The notes under the pieces were generated by a model, which was not told the origin of the DNA, ran no database searches, and worked only from the letters and a program-made list of their open reading frames with translations. The position numbers and the translations under genes were made by a program. Below, piece by piece: positions 7,873-15,920 of a DNA stretch of 64,000 nt. Source of the DNA: Phycisphaerales bacterium (GTDB taxonomy: Bacteria > Planctomycetota > Phycisphaerae > Phycisphaerales > SM1A02); NCBI GenBank assembly GCA_028278245.1, contig JANQEQ010000131.1:18869-82868 (forward strand), written 5' to 3'. Each line of letters begins with the position of its first letter. Within the stretch, counting starts at the first letter, position 1.

Positions 7873-8778
7873 TTACGGGCACACACCCCACATGCCGAGC
7901 ATTTCAAATACGTCATTGATGTCTACCACACCGTCGCCGGTGAGATCGGCCGGGCAGGGTTCCGGGCAGTTTGCGGTTGCGCACTCTGTGTAATCACCCA
8001 CATACATACCGCCCGCATTGTTGCAATCGTCTTCGGTCCCAACCATGCACACACCGCCATCAAGACAACACGCGCCTGTATCGGGAGCCCGGATGGACCA
8101 ATCGAGTCCTCCTACCGAGTCGATGGTGGGATTGCCAGAGCCGACAAATGTGCAATCATCGATCCGGGGACTGCTCCCGAGGTTGTATATGCCGCCGCTG
8201 TGATTGGCGTCATTGCCGTCGAAGGTGCATTCGACGAGTAAGGGGCTACTCACGTAGTTGTAAATTCCGCCACCTTCTGAGAAGGCTGTATTACCACTAA
8301 ACGTGCAATGTTCTACTGTTGGATTGCTAATTAAATTGATGAGCATTCCGCCACCATTGGTGGTCGAGTGATTGTCATAGAACACACAGTAGGTCACAAT
8401 CGGGCTGGAGGAAGTGATTTGCATCCCATGATCAGATGCCGCCGGGGTTGAGTGGGTGATGGTGAAACCGCTGATGACGGTGTCGGTCCCTTCACCGTTC
8501 ACACATTGCACTGTCGGACTCGCGCTTGGGCCGATAATGCGCGTGGTGTCCACGATGTTCGGATTCGTTGGATCGATACTGTGGATGGTGAATGCTTTGC
8601 CCAGTAGGTCAATGTGTTCGACGTAGTCGCCGGGTTGAACGATGATCTCATCACCGTTGGCCGCTACGGATATTGCCTGCTGGATGAAGGGCCAGTCACC
8701 TGGGACGTTGATGATGTCAGCCGAGAGAGTCGTGTTAACCACCAGAATTGCAGTCACGAATTGGATTGTGAAACGCAT
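7873..8778 (-). CDS. Secreted right-handed beta-helix protein with GACC module and dockerin-like end
   Basis: A 301-residue secreted protein. The start at 8778 follows AAGGAGGAG and gives a clear signal peptide (MRFTIQFVTAILVVNTTLSA). Residues 20-210 form a parallel beta-helix: the start (INVPGDWPFIQQAISVAANG) is typical of the pectin-lyase-like fold and is followed by repeats such as NPTVEHCTFSGNTA, SPLLVECTFDGND and SPRIDDCTFVGSG. A Cys-rich module follows (TGACCLDGG...C...GGMYVGDYTEC), then a single EF-hand-like loop in CPADLTGDGVVDINDVFEML. The loop has D, T, D, V, D and D at calcium-coordination spacing, as in dockerin or thrombospondin-3 repeats. The sugar or surface ligand is unknown. 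The last 100 bases closely match the next gene upstream. Confidence 0.85.
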   Translation of the reverse strand: MRFTIQFVTAILVVNTTLSADIINVPGDWPFIQQAISVAANGDEIIVQPGDYVEHIDLLGKAFTIHSIDPTNPNIVDTTRIIGPSASPTVQCVNGEGTDTVISGFTITHSTPAASDHGMQITSSSPIVTYCVFYDNHSTTNGGGMLINLISNPTVEHCTFSGNTAFSEGGGIYNYVSSPLLVECTFDGNDANHSGGIYNLGSSPRIDDCTFVGSGNPTIDSVGGLDWSIRAPDTGACCLDGGVCMVGTEDDCNNAGGMYVGDYTECATANCPEPCPADLTGDGVVDINDVFEMLGMWGVCP

Positions 8779-8890
8779 GGGGACTCCTCCTTCACCTTCA
8801 AAATACCACAAGATCCAAAATCACTGAAGGCAAAAACTTTTGAGTTTAGGGATCAGGAAAGCTGGAGTGAGTGTGTGATTGAATTTGCAG

Positions 8891-9580
8891 TTACGGACAC
8901 ACGCCCCACATGCCGAGAATTTCGAAGATGTCATTGATGTCAACCACGCCGTCGCCGTTGAGATCAGCCGGGCAGGGTTGGGGGCAGGTGACGGTATCGC
9001 AGTCTGTATCATCACCCATGTACGTACCACTGACAGAAAGACAATCAGCCTCAGACAATATGAGACAACCTTCGTTAATACAACACGCACCAAGATCGGT
9101 CACATAAATCTGCACCAACACTGATTGATCAGTTGAAGCCACATGACCTCCGATATCACCGGCGTGAATTATGACACTGTGTGATGTGAACGAAAGATCT
9201 GAGTTATCAATATTCTCCCAGCCGGCGCCGGTCGCAGAAGTCACTTCAACACCGACGATTTCCCGGTAATGATCCCCGATCCAGTCAAGATCGATAAACT
9301 CGAACCTGAGGTTGTAAAACCACGGTTTACCGGTTGTGTATGAAAAGACCTCGATCGTGTCCCCCTGAACGTTGTAGCCAATTTCCCAAGAAAACCAGTT
9401 ACCAATCTCCTCGAGCCCATCCCGAACCAATTCAGTATTCTCAGCTGACGCCCCCCCTTCTACCCGCGCAGTCATGATGTCTCCGATGAAATCCGCGTGC
9501 GATGACTGTGATAATCCCATTCCTGCCACGACCGCAACTGCCGCGAACACACTTGTCATACTTGTCAGCCGGTTGCCCAT
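8891..9580 (-). CDS. Secreted protein with GACC module and dockerin-like C-terminus
   Basis: A 229-residue exported protein. The start at 9580 (MGNRLTSMTSVFAAVAVVAG) is chosen for an AAAGGAG site just upstream and the signal peptide ending near SSHA. The body (about residues 30-150) is beta-rich and I do not recognise it. It is followed by the Cys-rich module GACCINEGCLILSEADC... GTYMGDDTDC and by the calcium-loop repeat CPADLNGDGVVDINDIFEIL ending LGMWGVCP. The C-terminal 35 residues and their DNA are nearly the same as in the neighbouring gene ending at 7873, pointing to module duplication. It is probably an extracellular or surface protein; no cohesin-like partner is seen in the window. 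Confidence 0.82.
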   Translation of the reverse strand: MGNRLTSMTSVFAAVAVVAGMGLSQSSHADFIGDIMTARVEGGASAENTELVRDGLEEIGNWFSWEIGYNVQGDTIEVFSYTTGKPWFYNLRFEFIDLDWIGDHYREIVGVEVTSATGAGWENIDNSDLSFTSHSVIIHAGDIGGHVASTDQSVLVQIYVTDLGACCINEGCLILSEADCLSVSGTYMGDDTDCDTVTCPQPCPADLNGDGVVDINDIFEILGMWGVCP

Positions 9581-9866
9581 CCCGAACTCCTTTCCTTCTC
9601 CACGCATTGGTGAGACGAATGTGTAGATTATGAAGTGATACAGCCGTTACTTGTACAGGCTTGTACCTTGATCAAATCATAATTCTCGAAGCAGCTTGCA
9701 CAAGAGAAAAATGACTTCTTCGTCCACCATTCTTCGTGATTAACGAACCTGCTGTGAAAATGGGCAGGTATTTGCTGCAATCCACATATGTGGAGATGTA
9801 ATCCTGGAGTTGCAGGGATCAGGTGAAATGGAATAGAGAGAGATGCTCCGTTGCGGATTTTTTAAA

Positions 9867-11195
9867 TCACACTTTGGTCGTGTGTTCTTCGCATTTCACA
9901 CCGAGGTTTTCCAGCTCATCCAGCACGGGATTATAAATCTCAGGTATGACTGGGATCTGCACCCCGGTGTGCGTGGTAGCGCCTTCGAGAATAAGTCGCG
10001 CACTGATCGCGGCGGGCAGGCTGACAGTGCGCGCCATGGCGGAGTCACCGTTGGGTTGGCCGTAATCCACCAGCGTGGACGTGATGTTTTCAGCGGATTT
10101 ATCGGGAAACTCTGCCATGAAGTAATGACAGAGGATGAGCATGTCGCGTTCACCCGGCTTGTAACTCATCATTTGCGCCATGCGCGCAGCCAGCACATCC
10201 AGTGGTGTTGTCTCTCTGTCAGTGATCGGACAGGGATCATTACTGAACAAACCCAGCCACTCAAAACGCTGGATCACATCGGAATCGAGATCTAACTGCA
10301 GCTTCCTGGCAACACTTTTACGCAAATCATCCGATCCATTGTTGCTGACAAAGGTTCGCATCCAATGGGCCATATCCATACCAGCAGGATAAGTTGTGGA
10401 CTCTTCGCTGAGCAGTCCCAGGTCGACGACTTTCTTCAGGCTGTCGCACCATCCTTCGTTTCGGAACGTGCCGCGGAACATGGTGTGGGCGTAAGCGAGG
10501 CCGTATAGATCAATGTATTCGAGCGAATTGCGGTTGGGATATCCTTCAAATGTTCCCAATCCCCTGACTGTTACATTTTCGTGATTGAGAAAAAGATCCG
10601 TTCCCGGTACGAAGATCTCCTTGCCGTCTTCGCGCCAGCGTGCATCGGCTTTACTGGCTGTGCATACACCCCGCGGGCTCCAGGAAAACTTATATCCCCA
10701 GGGGTTATCATTGGAATCGGGTGCGGGCAGACCACCGCAATAACTCTTGAAACTTACAATTTTGCCGCCTCGCTCCCGAACATCGTGAATCACACGCATG
10801 GCGGTCATGTGATCTATCCCGGGATCGGCACCTGTTTCATTGAGCAGCATAATTCCCGCATCGTGTGCAGGTTGATCCATTTCGTGCATGGCATCGCTGA
10901 CATAAGATGTCGTGACCATCGGCACCTTATGCGTGACACACGCTTTTGCGACAGATGGATGAAACGGAGCAGGCAGCAGGCTCATAACCAGATCGTGAGC
11001 CGCTACCAGTGTGTTCAACTCGTCAGCTTTTCCTGCATCAACAAGAACGGCGCAGCCGTTGGGATGTCCTCCGATCAAATCCTCTGCATGATCGGGCACA
11101 TCACTGGCCACGGTAAGCAGGAAGTTATGATCCAGCAGATACCGGATCGAAGGTGGTGTTACCAGCCCGGCACCGAGCAGCAGGATTTTCTTCAT
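9867..11195 (-). CDS. Saccharopine dehydrogenase (glutamate-forming), AASS C-terminal type
   Basis: A 442-residue NAD(P)-dependent enzyme that cleaves saccharopine to glutamate and 2-aminoadipate 6-semialdehyde, the second step of the saccharopine route of lysine breakdown. The N-terminal Rossmann loop is ILLLGAGLVTPPS. The blocks MVTTSYVSDAMHEMD, LLNETGADPGIDHM and SYCGGLPAPDSNDNPWGY are strongly like the C-terminal half of the animal/plant bifunctional enzyme AASS/LKR-SDH. ATG at 11195 is preceded by a purine-rich AGGAGTGGGAG. It lies 41 bases after the lysine-ketoglutarate reductase gene, so the two activities that are fused in animals and plants are here two adjacent genes. NADP or NAD preference is not readable. 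Confidence 0.92.
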   Translation of the reverse strand: MKKILLLGAGLVTPPSIRYLLDHNFLLTVASDVPDHAEDLIGGHPNGCAVLVDAGKADELNTLVAAHDLVMSLLPAPFHPSVAKACVTHKVPMVTTSYVSDAMHEMDQPAHDAGIMLLNETGADPGIDHMTAMRVIHDVRERGGKIVSFKSYCGGLPAPDSNDNPWGYKFSWSPRGVCTASKADARWREDGKEIFVPGTDLFLNHENVTVRGLGTFEGYPNRNSLEYIDLYGLAYAHTMFRGTFRNEGWCDSLKKVVDLGLLSEESTTYPAGMDMAHWMRTFVSNNGSDDLRKSVARKLQLDLDSDVIQRFEWLGLFSNDPCPITDRETTPLDVLAARMAQMMSYKPGERDMLILCHYFMAEFPDKSAENITSTLVDYGQPNGDSAMARTVSLPAAISARLILEGATTHTGVQIPVIPEIYNPVLDELENLGVKCEEHTTKV

Positions 11196-11236
11196 GACTT
11201 AACTCCCACTCCTAAGGTGAAAGATAAACAAATGCC

Positions 11237-12532
11237 TCAGGGAAGAAACTCCTGAAGGTACCGGTACGACTCAGTCAACTCTCCGCGATAAACAATAACC
11301 GCCCCAGCCAATTCGGGCGGTAGTCCGCTTTGATCCAATGTGCTCGAGAAATCTGCTGACGCCAGAGCGGGGATAAACGGTTTCAGCGCTTCGCTGAACG
11401 ATCGTGATGCATCCACGGGAACCTCGCAGGGCAGGAAATCCACCGCCTGAACGACCGGCCCGTGCCCGATGACACCATCAGCGGTGGTGCCGTTGACGGG
11501 ATCGTAAACATAAATTGGGCTGTCCGGCGTGGTCGATCGCGTGGTGCAGGCCAGTGAACCGTCGATGTCGCAGGTGATATCACCGATGACGCGCAGTCGT
11601 GGTGAATTATTTTCGTAAAGCTGTTGGAACTGTTCCTGCGTGATCAATCGGGGATAACGCGGTTCCCAGTAAATGCAGTTGATCAACATCGACAAGTGCG
11701 GCACGTACTGAATGAAATCGGCCTGGTACTTGTCCGGCTGCTGGTAATATTCCAGCAACTCAAACGGTTGTGTTGCATCCGTTCGCTGCACGAGGTGTTC
11801 TTCCTTGAAAACCACCTTGTAACAGGCATGTTTATCGACTGGTAGTTCAGCCAGCTCTGACGGCTGCACTTCCTTCATCGGCAGAAGATCGTAAATCTCC
11901 TGCGCGCCCTGTGAGACCTGCCCGTAGCCGGCAAAGCCACATACGAATGGTGTCAGCACTTCGGGCAATCCATTGGTGGAAATCTCATCAGTAATCTTGT
12001 GAAATGATTCCCTCACATGAGCCAGATCACGATAGCGGTGTGCCGGTTCGATCTGCTGGAATGGCGAGTCAATGCCCTCGTGTTCCAATCGGCGTCCCAA
12101 TGCCCACAGGCTGTCGATCATGCCTGCGATGCCGGCAAATCTGCCGAAGAACACCAGTCGCTGCCCGTTCCCGTTGACTATCTTTTCGTAGTCGATCAAC
12201 GTGCAATCCAGATCCATGATGCGGCGGAGGGCAGGCATGTTCTCCGGCTGCCCCTTGATCGTGTGGCTGAAAAAGACATACGTTCTGCTCGGCTCAAACA
12301 AGGCGGGTGGGATTTCTTTCACGCCCAGGATAATCGGGCAATCGTTCAAACTATCCGCAATCGTCGATCCTGCGGCTCGGTACTGCTCATCATCGAAAGC
12401 GCGTTGTGTTGAGCTTTGGATGGTGAAGGTGATGCCATGATCACGGCTCAGTGCTGCGACATCTTCGGGGACTAGCGGCGTGCGGGCTTCCCAGGGGCCT
12501 TTATCTTCCCGACGTATACTGATTTGCGCCAT
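11237..12532 (-). CDS. Lysine-ketoglutarate reductase (saccharopine-forming), AASS N-terminal type
   Basis: A 431-residue enzyme that condenses lysine with 2-oxoglutarate to saccharopine using a nicotinamide cofactor, the first step of the pathway. The start ISIRREDKGPWEARTPL and the blocks FFSHTIKGQPENMPALR, TLIDYEKIV and GRFAGIAGMID match the N-terminal half of the eukaryotic bifunctional enzyme, which belongs to the alanine dehydrogenase/transhydrogenase superfamily. A segment FVCGFAGYGQVSQGAQEI provides the glycine-rich nucleotide loop (G-x-G-x-V). The C-terminal half keeps CDIDGSLACT and VYDPV. ATG at 12532 follows GAGGTTTTT. It probably forms a two-gene transcript with the downstream saccharopine dehydrogenase. 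Confidence 0.9.
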   Translation of the reverse strand: MAQISIRREDKGPWEARTPLVPEDVAALSRDHGITFTIQSSTQRAFDDEQYRAAGSTIADSLNDCPIILGVKEIPPALFEPSRTYVFFSHTIKGQPENMPALRRIMDLDCTLIDYEKIVNGNGQRLVFFGRFAGIAGMIDSLWALGRRLEHEGIDSPFQQIEPAHRYRDLAHVRESFHKITDEISTNGLPEVLTPFVCGFAGYGQVSQGAQEIYDLLPMKEVQPSELAELPVDKHACYKVVFKEEHLVQRTDATQPFELLEYYQQPDKYQADFIQYVPHLSMLINCIYWEPRYPRLITQEQFQQLYENNSPRLRVIGDITCDIDGSLACTTRSTTPDSPIYVYDPVNGTTADGVIGHGPVVQAVDFLPCEVPVDASRSFSEALKPFIPALASADFSSTLDQSGLPPELAGAVIVYRGELTESYRYLQEFLP

Positions 12533-12653
12533 AAAAACCTCGCTGGGGCTGGAGAATCAACGAAAAACATGACCGACAGGTGGAGAAATCGTAGGAGTTC
12601 TCACCCAGCGGATCAACGGGCGATAATCCTGTGTAGACTCAGAGCGTCGATTG

Positions 12654-12711
12654 GGTGGCACGGTTCTCCGAGTCGTGATTTTACTTTCACCGCTCAGAGA
12701 GCGGTGCCACC
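12654..12711. repeat. Imperfect palindrome, REP- or mini-MITE-like
   Basis: The left end GGTGGCACGGTTCTCCGAG and the reverse complement of the right end GGTGGCACCGCTCTCTGAG agree at most positions, so the whole 58-base unit can fold as a long hairpin. No target duplication is obvious. I see no second full copy in this window, so a repeat family is only suspected. Confidence 0.5.
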
Positions 12712-12728
12712 AAACAATGCGCTTACCA

Positions 12729-12757
12729 ATCACGGTTTAGATTGTTTAAACCGTGAT
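12729..12757. repeat. Perfect 11-base inverted repeat
   Basis: ATCACGGTTTA (12729-12739) and TAAACCGTGAT (12747-12757) are exact reverse complements around a 7-base loop. It could be an operator for the lysine genes or a back-up terminator. There is no long T run on either side. Confidence 0.5.
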
Positions 12758-12777
12758 ATGTATAAAGATCAATAATA

Positions 12778-12803
12778 AAGCCCCGGAATCCTTTCCGAGG
12801 CTT
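12778..12803 (-). terminator. Rho-independent terminator of the ALDH7-type gene
   Basis: On the minus strand an 11-base stem with one mismatch (AAGCCTCGGAA / TTCCGGGGCTT) and a 4-base loop is followed by TATTATTGATC. It begins 29 bases after the stop codon of the aldehyde dehydrogenase gene at 12832. Confidence 0.65.
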
Positions 12804-12831
12804 GGCTTCTCTCTCTCAAATCTCAGAACGC

Positions 12832-14376
12832 TCACTCAAACTTGATCCCTTGTGCCAGGGGCAGATCGGTCGACCAGTTGATGGTATTGGTCTGGCGTCG
12901 CATGTACGCTTTCCAGGCATCGGAACCGGATTCACGCCCGCCGCCCGTTTCCTTTTCGCCGCCGAACGCGCCGCCGATTTCCGCACCGGACGTGCCGATG
13001 TTGATGTTGGCGATACCGCAATCCGATCCGGCGTGAGACAGGAACCGTTCAGCGTTGCGCATATTCAAAGTGAACATGGAACTGGACAGTCCCTGCGGCA
13101 CATCGTTGTGCATTTGGATTGCATCATCAAGATCATCGTATTCAATCAGGTAAAGAATCGGTGCGAATGTTTCTTCCTGTACGATCTCCATATCGTTGCG
13201 CGCTTCCACGAGTGTGGGTTCAACGAAGTAGCCGGGTTTATCAACGCGATTGCCGCCGAAGATGATTTTGCCGCCCTGTTGCTTGGCCTGTTCCAGAGCA
13301 TTCATCATGTCGTTGATCGCATCTTCGTGCACCATCGGGCTAACAAGTGTGCTTTCATCGAGCGGATCACCGATGCGATCAAGTAAGCCCTGATAGGCGG
13401 TGAGCAGTCGTTTCTTGACGTCGGCCGCTATCGACTTGTGAAGGAACAGGCGTCGTGTGCTGGTGCAGCGCTGGCCGGTGGTGCCGACCGCACCGAAAAC
13501 GACTGAGGGAAGTAGCATGTCGATATCGCAGGTTTCGTCAGCGATGATGGCATTGTTGCCGCCTAATTCGAGAATGGTGCGACCGAAACGCTCGCCGAGA
13601 TTCTTGGCAACGTGTCGCCCCATTTTGGTGGATCCGGTGAATGAGACGAGCGGAATACGCTTGTCGTTGAGCATCTCGTTGCCGATTGTCCTGCCCGGCC
13701 CCATCGCCAGTTCAAACACGCTTTCCCAGCCGTGATCTTTCATCACTTTGTTACAGACTTCATGGAGTGCGATGGTGACGAGCGGTGTTGAGTGCGAGCA
13801 TTTCCAGAGCATCGTGTCGCCACAAACTGCTGCAATCATCGCGTTCCAGGCCCAGACTGCGGCGGGGAAATTGAATGCAGTGATGATGCCGACTACACCC
13901 AGCGGATGCCACTGCTCGTACATGCGGTGGCCCGGTCGCTCCGAGTGCATCGTCAGGCCGTAGAGTTGGCGTGACAGACCAACCGCAAAATCTGCGATGT
14001 CGATTGCTTCCTGCACTTCGCCCAGGCCTTCCTGTCGGATCTTACCCATTTCAAGCGAGATCAGTTCACCCAGTGGTTCCTTGTATTGCCGCATTGCCTC
14101 GCCGATCTGCCTGACGATCTCACCGCGTTGCGGAGCAGGAATCATCCGCCACGATTTGAATGTCGTGTGTGCGCGATCGACGGCCTGCTGATATTCCTCG
14201 ATGGACATCTGCCGCACTGCTGCAAGGGGTTCACCGGTCGTTGGATTCTTGCTGATCAACCAGTCATCCGGAGCATCCGCAGGTGATTTGATCCAGGGAT
14301 GCTTGTCCAGTCCGAGAGCCGAGAAAATTTCCTGTTGTTTCTGATTTGCTGAAGTCGTGATCGCTGATGTTGTCAT
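12832..14376 (-). CDS. 2-Aminoadipate 6-semialdehyde dehydrogenase, ALDH7 (antiquitin) type
   Basis: A 514-residue NAD-dependent aldehyde dehydrogenase that oxidises aminoadipate semialdehyde to 2-aminoadipate, completing the saccharopine route. Visible: the cofactor region FTGSTKMGRHVAKN, the general-base glutamate in LELGGNNAII and the catalytic cysteine in TTGQRCTSTRR. The C-terminal block TSGAEIGGAFGGEKETGGGR, followed by ESGSDAWKAYMRR and LPLAQGIKFE, is nearly the same as in animal ALDH7A1, which makes the subfamily call firm. The ATG at 14376 is used; a GTG 18 bases upstream is possible. It is transcribed ahead of the reductase and saccharopine dehydrogenase but is separated from them by a terminator-like hairpin. 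Confidence 0.93.
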   Translation of the reverse strand: MTTSAITTSANQKQQEIFSALGLDKHPWIKSPADAPDDWLISKNPTTGEPLAAVRQMSIEEYQQAVDRAHTTFKSWRMIPAPQRGEIVRQIGEAMRQYKEPLGELISLEMGKIRQEGLGEVQEAIDIADFAVGLSRQLYGLTMHSERPGHRMYEQWHPLGVVGIITAFNFPAAVWAWNAMIAAVCGDTMLWKCSHSTPLVTIALHEVCNKVMKDHGWESVFELAMGPGRTIGNEMLNDKRIPLVSFTGSTKMGRHVAKNLGERFGRTILELGGNNAIIADETCDIDMLLPSVVFGAVGTTGQRCTSTRRLFLHKSIAADVKKRLLTAYQGLLDRIGDPLDESTLVSPMVHEDAINDMMNALEQAKQQGGKIIFGGNRVDKPGYFVEPTLVEARNDMEIVQEETFAPILYLIEYDDLDDAIQMHNDVPQGLSSSMFTLNMRNAERFLSHAGSDCGIANINIGTSGAEIGGAFGGEKETGGGRESGSDAWKAYMRRQTNTINWSTDLPLAQGIKFE

Positions 14377-14591
14377 GGCTGTTATCCAACACACGTAGGG
14401 CCAGATGAAAATGGATCGTCAAGATCAATCCTGTGAACACTCGTTGGATTGGATGGCAGCGCAGAACTTGGCATGCACGATCAATCCGCAGAGCACGAAC
14501 GGAGCAAAGCCCCGATGAATCACCAATCCTAGGCACGATGGCAGGTATGGGCAGCCGGGTGTATCAAAGGATCGGCCTGAACTGATGGTGA

Positions 14592-15800
14592 TCAGAATGG
14601 CTTCCCTGGGCGAAACAGTGCCGCAACCGCAGTGTGGCCGTGTACAAAGGACTGATTCCCGATCGGTCCGATCTCACCGGCGGCGAAAAATCCAGACAGC
14701 GGGACATTTTTCAGGCGCTGGCGGATCATCTGTACATCGTGATGAGATTCGCCGAAGAGACGCTTTCCTCGGCCGTTGCAAGTGAACAACAAAGCGCCGA
14801 ACGGACGGGGCTTGAGTTGTTCAGCATCCAGGAGCAGGGCGAGATCCTCCGATGCAGTCTCCCCATCGCGGATGTGAAACTGGATCGTCTGCCCGACGTT
14901 GGGATGGTCGGAGGTCGCAATCGCTTTGGTTTCCTGATTGATGCCCATGATGTTGCGGATCAGGAAATCACCTCGGCCGAAGCGTTCCCGGTATTCATTG
15001 ATCACAGTGCCGATGAGCACACCCTTCTTCAGCAATTCACGCTGCTCTTCGGGAAGTGAAGCAGTGGTTTCCTGTAACACGGTAAATGCAGGCTTCCCCC
15101 CCAGTTCGAGGATCGTCGTGCCATCGACTTTCGTGATGACCAGTGGATTTCCAAACGGCCGACATCCCTGGCTGACAACACAGTCAACCGTGACTTTTCC
15201 CGACAGGCTCACGCCCACCGCGCCGCCGTTGAGAAACTGATCGTCGATCATGAGCATGTTACCGCTGGGTTGGCTCGATCCCGATGCAATTCCTCCGATG
15301 ATGGTGACCGGTTGTTCCTTGCCGCGGCAATTCGTGAGTGCAGGCACCAATCGCGTGACCGGAACGCTGAATGGATCAGCCAGTATAAATGTTGCACGGG
15401 TGTCATCCTGCAGGCCGATCCGCTCGGGGATAGTATCGGGCTTGCTGATCTGGATGGGAAACTTCGGTGTGGAGATCCAGGGTTGCAACGTGACATCGGG
15501 CAGGCGAAAAGCAATTGTGGATAAGCCGGCTATACCCTCGCACTCTTCATCACCGCCGACAACACCTTCGGTTGTGGTGCCAATCATTGTGGTGGGATTG
15601 ACCGTGTTGCGGATGGTCGCTGCCGCTTCCATGAATGCTGCCACATGATGGTAGCTGGCGAACATCACCACCAGATCGCAGTGCTCTCCGATATCCTCAC
15701 GCAGTTTCTCAGCCACTTCAGAGGCTGCGGTACGCGTGTCCAGGTGGCCGCTCAATGCCTGGGCGGCAAAGGGCTTTACGGTTGATGCGGGGGAACTCAT
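14592..15800 (-). CDS. FIST domain sensor protein (FIST_N and FIST_C)
   Basis: A 402-residue cytoplasmic protein with the two-part FIST architecture. The N-terminal part contains DLVVMFASYHHVAAFMEAA and the block IGTTTEGVVGGDEECEG. The C-terminal part runs from about KVTVDCVVSQGCRPFGNP through GDFLIRNIMGINQET to ALLFTCNGRGKRLFG and the end GFFAAGEIGPIGNQSFVHGH. FIST domains are predicted to sense small ligands, perhaps amino acids, and are usually joined or adjacent to kinases or cyclic-di-GMP enzymes. Here the gene stands alone, divergent from the hopene cyclase. Start set at ATG 15800, since the longer frame begins with TTG. Confidence 0.85.
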   Translation of the reverse strand: MSSPASTVKPFAAQALSGHLDTRTAASEVAEKLREDIGEHCDLVVMFASYHHVAAFMEAAATIRNTVNPTTMIGTTTEGVVGGDEECEGIAGLSTIAFRLPDVTLQPWISTPKFPIQISKPDTIPERIGLQDDTRATFILADPFSVPVTRLVPALTNCRGKEQPVTIIGGIASGSSQPSGNMLMIDDQFLNGGAVGVSLSGKVTVDCVVSQGCRPFGNPLVITKVDGTTILELGGKPAFTVLQETTASLPEEQRELLKKGVLIGTVINEYRERFGRGDFLIRNIMGINQETKAIATSDHPNVGQTIQFHIRDGETASEDLALLLDAEQLKPRPFGALLFTCNGRGKRLFGESHHDVQMIRQRLKNVPLSGFFAAGEIGPIGNQSFVHGHTAVAALFRPGKPF

Positions 15801-15907
15801 GGCATTGATCGTAGCAACCTCGGGCCGCGAGAGAAACAAGGAGGTCTACGAGCGATAAACATTGAAAGCCGCTACAATTCATTGGCTGGCATTAATGATC
15901 CAATGGC

Positions 15908-15913
15908 AAGGAG
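15908..15913 (+). promoter_or_regulatory. Ribosome binding site favouring a GTG start for the hopene cyclase
   Basis: AAGGAG lies seven bases before GTG at 15921 and falls just inside the frame that opens at ATG 15903. Nothing comparable precedes 15903. Confidence 0.6.
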
Positions 15914-15920
15914 TTCAATC

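Larger units (their letters stand above)
12533..12831. other. Intergenic region between lysine-pathway genes, rich in inverted repeats
   Basis: Three hairpins occupy this spacer: an imperfect 58-base palindrome (12654-12711), an 11-base perfect stem (12729-12757) and a terminator-like stem (12778-12803). The part near 12533-12650 must also hold the promoter of the reductase gene. No coding frame is supported. Confidence 0.6.

Noticed and set aside
12600..12800. Candidate tRNA-like folds in the lysine-locus spacer
   Set aside because: Stems do not give a cloverleaf with T-loop GTTC; they are independent inverted repeats.
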